A stretch of 32,796 nt of DNA from contig JAQGMI010000075.1 of NCBI GenBank assembly GCA_028292435.1, positions 1 to 32,796 on the forward strand, read 5' to 3'. Positions 26,304 to 32,796 of the stretch are shown here, in pieces. The first letter of the stretch is position 1. Every line of letters starts with the position of its first letter. A model generated the notes under the pieces. It was not told the origin of the DNA, did no database searches, and was given only the letters and a program-made list of their open reading frames with translations. The stretch is from Betaproteobacteria bacterium (GTDB taxonomy: Bacteria; Pseudomonadota; Gammaproteobacteria; Burkholderiales; SG8-41). The translations under genes and the position numbers were made by a program.

Positions 26304-27176
26304 ATGTCCGCAACCGCGCCACTTTTATTCAAACCGCACACCAAAGATCTCGGCGATTTCGCCGTCCGGCGATTGCTGCCGGCTTTCCCGGCGAAGATGA
26401 TCGGGCCGTTCATTTTTTTCGATCATATGGGTCCCGCGGATTTCCCGCCCGGCCGCGGCATCGACGTCAGGCCGCATCCGCATATCGGGCTCGCGACGGT
26501 GACGTATCTGTTCGAGGGCAGAATTCTGCATCGCGACAGCCTCGGCAGCGTGCAAAGCATCGCGCCGGGCGACGTGAACTGGATGACGGCGGGCGCCGGT
26601 ATTGTCCATTCCGAGCGCAGTTCGCCGGAAGACCGCAAAGCCCCGCAGCGTTTGCACGGGATTCAGGCGTGGATTGCGCTGCCGCGCGCGCATGAAACGA
26701 CCGCGCCCTCGTTCGTGCATCTCCCGAAGGAAGCATTGCCGCTGATACAACGTCCCGGCGTCGCCATGCGCCTGATAGCCGGCACCGCGTATGGACAGCG
26801 CGCGCCCACGCCGACCTATTCCGAAATGTTTTACCTCGCGGTCGAACTCGAAGCGGGTGCCAGCATTGACTTGCCGGGCGAGCATGCGCAGCGCGGTATT
26901 TACGCGGTCGAAGGCGATATCAGCATCGACGGCGAGCCGCTCGCGCCCTTTCACATGGCGATGTTTGCGGGCACCGACACGATTCAGATTCGCGCCGCAA
27001 GCGCTTCGCGGGTGATGCTGCTGGGCGGTGCGCCGATGGACGGCGAGCGCCTGATCTGGTGGAACCTCGTGGCAAGTTCGCAGGACATGATCGATGCGGC
27101 GAAGCAGCGCTGGCGCGAACAGCGCTTTCCACCGGTGCCCGACGAAACAGAATTCATCCCGCTGCCCGATCACTGA
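26304..27176 (+). CDS. Pirin family protein
   Basis: A 290-residue bicupin. The iron ligands of pirins are all visible: H58 and H60 in RPHPHIGLATVTYLFEG, H102 and E104 in AGAGIVHSER. The C-terminal cupin ends with the typical GGAPMDGERLIWWNLVASSQDMIDAAKQRW. Bacterial pirins include quercetinases and redox-linked regulators; this one cannot be assigned more finely. GAGGAA precedes the ATG by 6 bases. It follows the hydrolase-OsmC gene by 30 bases and precedes the CtBP-like dehydrogenase by 77 bases, so it is probably part of the same operon. Confidence 0.93.
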   Translation: MSATAPLLFKPHTKDLGDFAVRRLLPAFPAKMIGPFIFFDHMGPADFPPGRGIDVRPHPHIGLATVTYLFEGRILHRDSLGSVQSIAPGDVNWMTAGAGIVHSERSSPEDRKAPQRLHGIQAWIALPRAHETTAPSFVHLPKEALPLIQRPGVAMRLIAGTAYGQRAPTPTYSEMFYLAVELEAGASIDLPGEHAQRGIYAVEGDISIDGEPLAPFHMAMFAGTDTIQIRAASASRVMLLGGAPMDGERLIWWNLVASSQDMIDAAKQRWREQRFPPVPDETEFIPLPDH

Positions 27177-27253
27177 CGGCCGTCAACACGGTGGCGGCGA
27201 AAGCTTTAAAATCACGCGCTGCTTTACACAACTACAACGCAAAGGACTTCGCC

Positions 27254-28270
27254 GTGGCTTTCAACATTCTTTTTCCCGACAGCCGTTCCGATCCGCTCGA
27301 TATTGAACGCGAGGTCGCCGGACCCGACACGGTGCTCGTCAATGCGCGCAAAGACCGTTTCGAAGCGGTTGAATTGAAGGCGTGGGAAAGCTGCGATGCG
27401 GTTGTCACGCGCTTCGTGCCGATCGATGCCAAAGTCATTCCGCACATCAAGCGCACGCGCATCGTCGTGCGTAACGGCGTCGGCTTTGACGTCGTCGACT
27501 TGAAAGCGTGCGGTGAAGCGGGCATCGCGGTGTGCAATGTCCCCGATTACGGCACCACCGAAGTCGCCGATTCGGCGATTGCAATGATGATGACGTTCGC
27601 GCGCGGCACCGCGGCGCTCGACAATGCGCTGCGCGCTGATCTCAAAGGCGGCTGGACGCACGTGCACAACGTGACCGCGCGACGGCTGCGCGGCGCGACC
27701 TACGGCGTGATCGGTCTCGGCCGCATCGGCACCGCGTCGGCATTGCGCGCACGCGCGTTCGGCATGAATGTCGCGTTTTATGATCCGGAACTGCCCAATG
27801 GCTCGGAGCTTGCATTCGGATTCACCCGCGCGCGCACCTTGAACGACCTGCTCGGCATGGCCGACGTCGTGACCATTCATGCGCCGCTCAACGAATCCAC
27901 GCGCGCAATCATCAACGATGCCGCGGTTGCCGCGATGAAGCCGGGCGCCTACCTGATCAACACCGCGCGCGGTCCGATATGCGACACCGCTGCGCTCCTG
28001 GCGGGGCTCAAAAGCGGCAAGCTCGGCGCAGTGGGTCTTGACGTATTACCGACAGAACCGGCCTCGCCCGCCGATCCGCTGGTGGCCGCCTGGCAGCAGA
28101 ACGAATCGTGGATACGCGGGCGCATGCTGTTGAATCCGCACGCGGCATTCTATAGTCCCGATTCGATTGTCGACCTGCGGCGCAAGGCGATTGAAACTGC
28201 ATACGATTATCTGCGTGACGGCAAGCTCGCCAATTGCGTGAACGCCGAATACCTGAAAAAGCCGCGGTGA
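27254..28270 (+). CDS. CtBP-like D-2-hydroxyacid dehydrogenase
   Basis: A 338-residue NAD-dependent D-isomer 2-hydroxyacid dehydrogenase, of the C-terminal-binding-protein-like branch, reducing 2-keto acids or the reverse. The NAD-binding fold begins at YGVIGLGRIG (150-159) with the acidic residue D178 after the second strand. The catalytic set is R239 (NTARG), E268 (PTEP) and H296 (NPHAAF). The substrate-binding loop is RNGVGFDVVDL (73-83). I chose GTG 27254 because AAAGGA lies 8 bases before it and the product aligns with family N termini; the longer reading would overlap the pirin gene. The stop TGA overlaps a GTG that may start the next gene. Confidence 0.9.
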   Translation: MAFNILFPDSRSDPLDIEREVAGPDTVLVNARKDRFEAVELKAWESCDAVVTRFVPIDAKVIPHIKRTRIVVRNGVGFDVVDLKACGEAGIAVCNVPDYGTTEVADSAIAMMMTFARGTAALDNALRADLKGGWTHVHNVTARRLRGATYGVIGLGRIGTASALRARAFGMNVAFYDPELPNGSELAFGFTRARTLNDLLGMADVVTIHAPLNESTRAIINDAAVAAMKPGAYLINTARGPICDTAALLAGLKSGKLGAVGLDVLPTEPASPADPLVAAWQQNESWIRGRMLLNPHAAFYSPDSIVDLRRKAIETAYDYLRDGKLANCVNAEYLKKPR

Positions 28271-28275
28271 ACGCG

Positions 28276-28962
28276 ATGACAAGCGAAATCCAGGTTATGT
28301 CGTCGGCCGCCATCAAAGCGGCCTACCTCGAGCTCGTGCCGCAATTCGAACGCACGAGCGGACACAAGGTCGCCACGCGCTGGATTCCCGGCGTCGATTT
28401 GCTGAAGCGCGTGAAGGAAGGCGAAGCGAGCGATCTCGTCATCATGCAGGCGAAAGATATCGAAGAGCTGATTGCCGCCGATCGCATTGTCCCGGGCAGC
28501 CGCGTCGATCTCGCGACGTCGGCCGTTGGCATCGCGGTGAAAGCCGGCGCGCCGCGCCCCGATATTTCCTCGGCGGACGCAGTCAGGCGTGCATTGCTCG
28601 CTGCGAAAGCGATTTCGTTTTCGACCGGACCTTCAGGCGTTTACATGCTCGAGTTATTCGAAAAACTCGGCATCGCCAACGAAATGAAAGCGAAATCGCG
28701 CCAGATCAAAGGCGAACCGTCGGGCGCTGCGGCAGCGCGCGGCGAAACAGAGCTCGCGTTTCAACAAGTGAGCGAATTGCTGCCCGTGCCCGGCATCGAT
28801 CTGATCGGATCGCTGCCAGCCGAAATCCAGCGCATCACGACTTTTTGCGCCGGCATGCAAAAGAGCGCGCGTGAACTTGTGGCGGCGCGCGAATGGCTCG
28901 CCTTCATCAAGTCGCCTGCGGCGGCAGACGCAATTCGCAAGTCGGGGATGGAACCGGCATGA
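28276..28962 (+). CDS. ModA-like substrate-binding protein without signal peptide
   Basis: A 228-residue protein with the type-2 periplasmic-binding fold of the molybdate/ModA-like family: IQVMSSAAIKAAYLELVPQFERTSGHKVATRW, GEASDLVIMQAKDIEELI, KAISFSTGPSGVYMLELFEKLGI, and a C terminus WLAFIKSPAAADAIRKSGMEPA. Homologues with a leader exist, but this one starts directly with the first strand, so it should stay in the cytoplasm. The start may be ATG 28276, or GTG 28267, which overlaps the previous stop as GTGA and would couple the two genes. No ABC permease or ATPase follows. It may be a cytoplasmic sensor for the keto or hydroxy acid handled by its neighbour; that is inference. Confidence 0.82.
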   Translation: MTSEIQVMSSAAIKAAYLELVPQFERTSGHKVATRWIPGVDLLKRVKEGEASDLVIMQAKDIEELIAADRIVPGSRVDLATSAVGIAVKAGAPRPDISSADAVRRALLAAKAISFSTGPSGVYMLELFEKLGIANEMKAKSRQIKGEPSGAAAARGETELAFQQVSELLPVPGIDLIGSLPAEIQRITTFCAGMQKSARELVAAREWLAFIKSPAAADAIRKSGMEPA

Positions 28963-28996
28963 CCTGACTGACCTTTTCCTAAATGGGGAGGAAAAG

Positions 28997-29704
28997 TTAG
29001 TTCTTCAGGCCGTTCATGATCCCGAGCGCTTTCTCCATCGAGAATTTGCGCGTCTCTGCGCTGTAGGCCTGCTCGTTGCCTGGCATCATGTAGCCGTGTA
29101 GCACATCCGGAAAGATGTGCACTTCAACGTTTTTATGGCGCGCCGGCACGGTGCGATACGCTTCGAGCACGGGCGGCGGCGCGGCGGTATCTTTGTCGCC
29201 CCAGATGATGCAGATCGGCTGCGTCGTGCCGTCGAGATCGTTGATGTAGTCAAGCAGGTTCGTGCCGTGGCATGAAACGCCGGCCGCATAACCAAGCCGC
29301 TTCGGTCCGAGAATCGCATACGGCCCGCCGTAGCAAAACCCGATCGTGGCGGCGCGTCCATTGAACTGCGGCTCGCTTTTCTTCAGCATGGCGAGCGTAT
29401 CCGCCATGTCCGCTTCGCCGGCCTTGATTTTTTCGGGGCGCGGCTGGCCGCGCGGCGCAGTACGTTCGTCGCCGCGCGCGAGCGGGCCCGGCACCGAGCG
29501 CCAGAACAGGTCCGGCGCTGCCGCGATAAAGCCATGCGCGGCGAATTCGTCCGCAATCGCGCGCACGTCGGCATCCACGCCGTGAATCGCCGATGCGAGA
29601 ACCATCGCCGGCACTTTGCCGGTCGCGTCCGGGGTTACGACATAGCACGCAAAGTCGCCGCCGCCGCTTGCCTGTATTTTGATGTCCTTGCGCTTGATGC
29701 CCAT
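28997..29704 (-). CDS. Dienelactone hydrolase family protein
   Basis: A 235-residue alpha/beta hydrolase of the dienelactone hydrolase family, which opens lactone rings formed in aromatic ring-cleavage pathways. The catalytic triad is C124 (GFCYGG), D172 (WGDKDTAAP) and H203 (DVLHGY). Also typical are VVTPDATGKVPAMVLASAIHGVDADVRAIADEFAAHGF and APDLFWR. I took the ATG at 29704, with GGAG 9 bases before it; a longer upstream reading runs into the isomerase gene in another frame and is not homologous. It follows the DsbA-like isomerase by 34 bases on the same strand, so both likely share an operon. Confidence 0.92.
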   Translation of the reverse strand: MGIKRKDIKIQASGGGDFACYVVTPDATGKVPAMVLASAIHGVDADVRAIADEFAAHGFIAAAPDLFWRSVPGPLARGDERTAPRGQPRPEKIKAGEADMADTLAMLKKSEPQFNGRAATIGFCYGGPYAILGPKRLGYAAGVSCHGTNLLDYINDLDGTTQPICIIWGDKDTAAPPPVLEAYRTVPARHKNVEVHIFPDVLHGYMMPGNEQAYSAETRKFSMEKALGIMNGLKN

Positions 29705-29738
29705 GCTTGGTGCTCCGCCTTGATTGGTGAATGCCAGA

Positions 29739-30326
29739 TTAGGAAGACAGCGCTTCGTCGAGAAACTCGAGCCGGTCCTGTCCCCAGTAAAGCGTGTCGT
29801 TGTAGATATAGGTAGGTGTGCCGAACACGCCGTGGCGCGCGGCTTCTTCTTCGCTCGAGCGCCACGCATTCATCATGTCGGGCGTATCCTGCAGCGCGAG
29901 CAGCTTCGCGCCGTCCATATCGAGCGAATTGGCGACTGCCACCCGGACAGCGGGGTCGCGCACGTCTTTTTCTTCGCTCCACAGCGCATGCAGCAACGCG
30001 TGGCTCAATGCGAGCGCGTTCCAGCCGAGCCGGTCGGCGGCGATCACCATGCGCGCGGAGAACTGATTGTCGGTCGGATAGAAACGCGGACGCAATATCA
30101 GCGGCATGTTCAGCCGTTTGCGCCAGCGCTCAAGCTCGAGCTCGTGATAACGACGGCGCGCATCCGGGCGGCTCAACAAAGGAATGCCGCCATTGGGCGG
30201 CACGATGCGCGTCGGGCGCACGATGACGTTCAGATCGTGCTTCTTGATCAGCGCGTGAAAACGCGGGCCGCCGAGATAAGCCCACGGCGACGACAGCGAA
30301 TGAAAATAGATAACGGTTTTTGCCAT
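29739..30326 (-). CDS. DsbA-fold isomerase, 2-hydroxychromene-2-carboxylate isomerase type
   Basis: A 195-residue kappa-class glutathione-transferase-like protein of the thioredoxin/DsbA fold. The active-site region is FHSLSSPWAYLGG (8-20), with serine in place of the DsbA CxxC, and the cis-proline loop GVFGTPTYIY lies near the C terminus (about 168-176). Characterised relatives isomerise 2-hydroxychromene-2-carboxylate in naphthalene breakdown using glutathione. A role in aromatic or keto-acid catabolism fits the adjoining dienelactone hydrolase. Length is normal. The ATG at 30326 is the natural start, with a weak ribosome binding site. It is divergent from a Bug receptor gene across 76 bases. 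Confidence 0.88.
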   Translation of the reverse strand: MAKTVIYFHSLSSPWAYLGGPRFHALIKKHDLNVIVRPTRIVPPNGGIPLLSRPDARRRYHELELERWRKRLNMPLILRPRFYPTDNQFSARMVIAADRLGWNALALSHALLHALWSEEKDVRDPAVRVAVANSLDMDGAKLLALQDTPDMMNAWRSSEEEAARHGVFGTPTYIYNDTLYWGQDRLEFLDEALSS

Positions 30327-30365
30327 GCGGTCGCCGTGCGACGAATGCGATGAAGAATCGCGGGT

Positions 30366-30380
30366 AGTATACGGGATACT
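30366..30380. repeat. Inverted repeat AGTAT-N5-ATACT in divergent promoter gap
   Basis: Perfect 5-base arms with a 5-base spacer in the 76-base gap between the isomerase and the Bug receptor. Its position suits a shared operator for the divergent units, but the arms are short and could be chance. Confidence 0.3.
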
Positions 30381-30402
30381 CGCGTCAACCAAGGTTGTCC
30401 TC

Positions 30403-31407
30403 ATGGAGAATTTGCCGTCGTGCACGTTGAAGCGCCGTGCATCCTGCCTGATCGCTGCCGTTGTGCTCGCTGCTTATTCGGCGGCGGCCTCTGCGCAAAA
30501 TAATTCGACATATCCCGACAAATCGGTGCGGCTCGTCGTGCCGTTCGCGGCGGGCGGCGCGCTCGATGTCGTCGGCCGCATTCTCGGCCAGAAGATGACG
30601 GACAGCTGGGGCAAGCAGATCCTCATCGACAATCGCCTCGGCGCGGGCGGCAATATCGGCGCGGAATTCGTAGCGAAAGCGCCGGCCGATGGTTACACGC
30701 TGTTGATGTCGTCGGTCACCACGCAGGCGATCAACATGAGCCTGCTCGCCAAACCGCCGTACGATTTTGTGCGCGACTACGCGCCGGTTGCGCTCGTCGC
30801 CTCGGCGCCATTGGCCCTCGTGATCCACACGTCGCTGCCGGCAAAATCGGTGAAGGAATTTATCGCGCTCGCCAAAACGCATCCGGGCGAACTTAATTAT
30901 TTCTCCTCGGGCACCGGCACGGGTACGCATCTCGCCGGCGTTGTGTTCGATCAACTGGCCGGCGTCAAAACAACGCACGTGCCGTACAAAGGCGGCGCCC
31001 AGGCACTCGGCGATCTGCTGTCCGGACAGGTGCAATTCGCGATGTCAACGATCGGCCTTGTCGAACCGCACGTCGAGACGGGCCGCCTGCGCATACTTGG
31101 CGTCGGCTCGGTCAAGCGCTACACGCGGCTTCCCGCCGTGCCGACCATCGCGGAAAGCGGCGTCAAAGGTTATGAAGCAGAGCAATGGTACGGCGTCGTC
31201 GGTCCCGCCGGCATGCCGCCCGCAATCGTCAACAAGCTCGCGGCCGAACTCAAAGTGATTGTTGCGAATCCGGAAGTGCGCGAGCGCTTTTACGGTCAGG
31301 GCATCGAACCGGTTTACGCGCCGCCCGGAGAATTCGCCGGCTACATCAAGTCGTCAGTCACCAAATACGCGAAAGTCATCAGGACGCTGGACTTGAAACC
31401 GGATTGA
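30403..31407 (+). CDS. Bug/TctC-type tripartite tricarboxylate receptor
   Basis: A 334-residue periplasmic binding protein with leader LKRRASCLIAAVVLAAYSAA cleaved near ASAQ-NNSTYPDKS. Motifs are LVVPFAAGGALDVVGR, IDNRLGAGGNIGAEFVA, PADGYTLLMSSVTTQ, YFSSGTGTGTHLAG, VPYKGGAQALGDLLSG and VPTIAESGVKGYEAEQWYG. AAGG lies 8 bases before the ATG. It is divergent from the isomerase/dienelactone hydrolase pair and is followed by a gap with no gene until 31545. The pairing of a receptor with ring-cleavage-type enzymes suggests an aromatic acid or lactone ligand, which is inference. Confidence 0.92.
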   Translation: MENLPSCTLKRRASCLIAAVVLAAYSAAASAQNNSTYPDKSVRLVVPFAAGGALDVVGRILGQKMTDSWGKQILIDNRLGAGGNIGAEFVAKAPADGYTLLMSSVTTQAINMSLLAKPPYDFVRDYAPVALVASAPLALVIHTSLPAKSVKEFIALAKTHPGELNYFSSGTGTGTHLAGVVFDQLAGVKTTHVPYKGGAQALGDLLSGQVQFAMSTIGLVEPHVETGRLRILGVGSVKRYTRLPAVPTIAESGVKGYEAEQWYGVVGPAGMPPAIVNKLAAELKVIVANPEVRERFYGQGIEPVYAPPGEFAGYIKSSVTKYAKVIRTLDLKPD

Positions 31408-31544
31408 GTTCAGCCGTGCTGGCTTAACGGCAAATCGAAGTGCAGACTGGATCGCCTGCAAGCGCGTTCATGAGCTTGCAATCGCTGCGTCATTCGACTC
31501 TGCGCCACGCAGGGTCGCACAGAATCGCTCGCCGCGCGCGAGGA

Positions 31545-32363
31545 TCAGTGCTTCAGATAATTGAGATTGTCGGCCGAATCGACAAAATCGAAGCGCAATA
31601 ACGGCGGTCGGCCCGTCTGGTCCGGCAGCTTTTTGCCCGCTTGCAATACTTTGGGCCGGCTTTCGCTCATAGCGAGTTCAACCCGGTAATCCGCGGGCAG
31701 GCTGCGCTCGTAATGCGGCAGGATTCTTTTTAGATAATCGTACTGGCGGGTTTCGTTGATGATGATGCCCATGGTTTCAAGCAGCGTCAGTTTCGGAAAG
31801 TATTCGCCGGCCGGACGGCTGTAATTGACGATACCCATGAACCGCAGATAATCGTTGTAGTACGGGTCGCTCTCTTCGATGTTCCTGCCGTTGGAAAAAA
31901 TTCCGTCCATGAAATAGGACAGGATCAGATTTCCTCTCGGCCTCTTCGCCCACTTCATCAGGATGTCGTTGACGGTGACGGACAGGCAAAGCTCGAGGTG
32001 ACCGCCGGCGAGATAAACGTGCGGCGGCACGTCGAATTTGATTTCGCCGTCCTTCGAAAAAATCCAGTAGTCGGGGGTGCAATCCGCCATGAAGTAATTG
32101 TCGGCTTTGCGATCGTCCTGCAGGTAAACGATGGGAATACGGTTTTTCTTCGCGAAGTGGATCGCCTCGTCGACGCCGAATTTGCTCGCTATGCGGCCGT
32201 CGTCGTTTGACGAGGCATGCGTGACGATCATGACGGCGTCGCCGTTCAATCGGACGTCGGCCGGGTCTGCGTACCGGTGCTCGGGACAGCTCGCAAGCGA
32301 AGCGGCCGGAAACAACAACCCGGCCGCCAAAACGCCAAGAACCAAAAACGTGAACTGCCGCAT
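31545..32363 (-). CDS. Unrecognised secreted protein
   Basis: A 272-residue protein with a good Sec leader (FTFLVLGVLAAGLLFPAASLA, residues 4-24), cleaved before SCPEHRY. I do not recognise a family. The mature part is mixed alpha/beta, rich in Asp, Tyr and Lys, with segments such as DAVMIVTHASSNDDGRIASKFGVDEAIHFAKKNRIPIVYLQDD that look like alternating strand and helix of a Rossmann-like fold. Three cysteines (26, 95, 126) are present in the precursor. There are no metal-binding or catalytic motifs that I can name. It stands alone, with 137 bases to the Bug gene and 277 to the next gene. There is no clear ribosome binding site; the ATG at 32363 is chosen for its leader. Confidence 0.75.
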   Translation of the reverse strand: MRQFTFLVLGVLAAGLLFPAASLASCPEHRYADPADVRLNGDAVMIVTHASSNDDGRIASKFGVDEAIHFAKKNRIPIVYLQDDRKADNYFMADCTPDYWIFSKDGEIKFDVPPHVYLAGGHLELCLSVTVNDILMKWAKRPRGNLILSYFMDGIFSNGRNIEESDPYYNDYLRFMGIVNYSRPAGEYFPKLTLLETMGIIINETRQYDYLKRILPHYERSLPADYRVELAMSESRPKVLQAGKKLPDQTGRPPLLRFDFVDSADNLNYLKH

Positions 32364-32640
32364 GTCGAATTACTTTTTATTATCGATCAGGGACGAACCC
32401 GGCTGCCATGTTTCCTCCCCTGGACTGCGCCGGCGCCTGCAATTATGTGATTGACATAACCGCGTCCGGATTGTGCCGAACACCCGGCCAAGCGTCAAAC
32501 GGGCCTGCGCGCCGGGCGCCTCACCACCGCCGCTTTCAGGCAGTCGCGCGCCGCTATTTGCGCACGGCGAGGCCGTCGTTTACAGTCGGCGTATTCCGCG
32601 ATTGCACTTTCCACACGCCCTTTCCCAGGAGGTTACGCAC
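32364..32640. other. Intergenic region before the aldolase gene
   Basis: This 277-base divergent gap shows no gene. A perfect -35-like TTGACA occurs at 32451-32456, but no matching -10 lies 16-18 bases downstream. The only certain element is the AGGAGG ribosome binding site (32628-32633) for the aldolase gene. Confidence 0.5.
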
Positions 32641-32796
32641 GTGAACATCCCCCGTCTGAACGGCATCATCAAGGTACTCGAGCAGAAAAAGCATGCGTTC
32701 GTCAGCTTCGCGCCCGCCGACACGTTGAACGCACAGAATTACGCCACCGAACCGTACGACGGCGTCGTGTTCGAAATGGAGCACGGCGGTTACGAC
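32641..32796 (+). CDS. HpcH/HpaI-type aldolase, N-terminal fragment
   Basis: Only the first 52 codons lie in the window. GTG 32641 follows AGGAGG by 7 bases. The sequence NIPRLNGIIKVLEQKKHAFVSFAPADTLNA...YDGVVFEMEHGGYD matches the start of HpcH/HpaI (2,4-dihydroxyhept-2-ene-1,7-dioate type) class II aldolases, where VFEMEHGGYD is the second strand with the conserved Glu-His. These enzymes cleave 4-hydroxy-2-keto acids to pyruvate plus an aldehyde, which would suit the catabolic setting. The remainder, including the metal site, is beyond the window edge. Confidence 0.8.
   Translation, partial: MNIPRLNGIIKVLEQKKHAFVSFAPADTLNAQNYATEPYDGVVFEMEHGGYD

Noticed and set aside
32451..32456. Perfect TTGACA as the -35 of the aldolase promoter
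   Set aside because: The 16-18 base downstream position has no TATAAT-like element, and the site is nearly 190 bases from the start codon.

Overview
The window looks like a chromosomal segment of a high-GC environmental betaproteobacterium, probably of the Burkholderiales or a related uncultured soil or freshwater lineage. The reasons are six periplasmic Bug/TctC-type solute receptors in 33 kb, a PEP-CTERM protein, a divergent uvrA/MFS pair, and a PQQ dehydrogenase with a c-type cytochrome. Most genes are clearly above 60% GC. No rRNA, tRNA, CRISPR array, transposase or phage gene was seen.

Layout. Positions 197-5815 hold housekeeping genes: an MFS transporter (minus), divergent uvrA (plus) and glycerate 2-kinase. 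The uvrA frame contains an in-frame amber codon at 4270-4272, exactly where the catalytic Walker B glutamate of the second ATPase domain should be. Next comes a TIGR03118-type PEP-CTERM exported protein (6005-7186). Positions 7374-9995 form a lower-GC accessory patch. It holds a TIR-domain protein translationally coupled to a four-TM SLATT-type membrane protein (predicted anti-phage/conflict pair), a divergent HEPN-like protein, and a small unknown protein.

From 10023 on, the region is catabolic and uptake-oriented: a Gfo/Idh/MocA oxidoreductase with a Bug receptor (minus), a lipoprotein PQQ-type sugar dehydrogenase, then a plus-strand run of Bug receptor, TRAP-type binding protein, MmgE/PrpD, two Bug receptors and a family-3 binding lipoprotein (13582-19707), with short spacers and two ATGA overlaps. 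A NIPSNAP protein and a PQQ alcohol dehydrogenase with a lanthanide-type DYD motif follow. They end at a strong hairpin terminator facing a convergent cytochrome c.

Positions 22791-28962 carry another Bug receptor, an ATP-grasp ligase, an alpha/beta hydrolase-OsmC fusion, a pirin, a CtBP-like 2-hydroxyacid dehydrogenase and a signal-less binding protein. Positions 28997-30326 hold a dienelactone hydrolase and a DsbA-like isomerase (minus), divergent from a sixth Bug receptor. The end has an unrecognised secreted protein and the first 52 codons of an HpcH/HpaI-type aldolase.

Taken together, the right two thirds looks like uptake or sensing of organic acids coupled to their oxidation and ring or keto-acid cleavage. 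The substrates cannot be read from sequence. The strongest points for follow-up are the uvrA amber codon, the TIR-SLATT-HEPN patch, the two binding proteins without export signals, and the unusual metal site predicted in the PQQ dehydrogenase.
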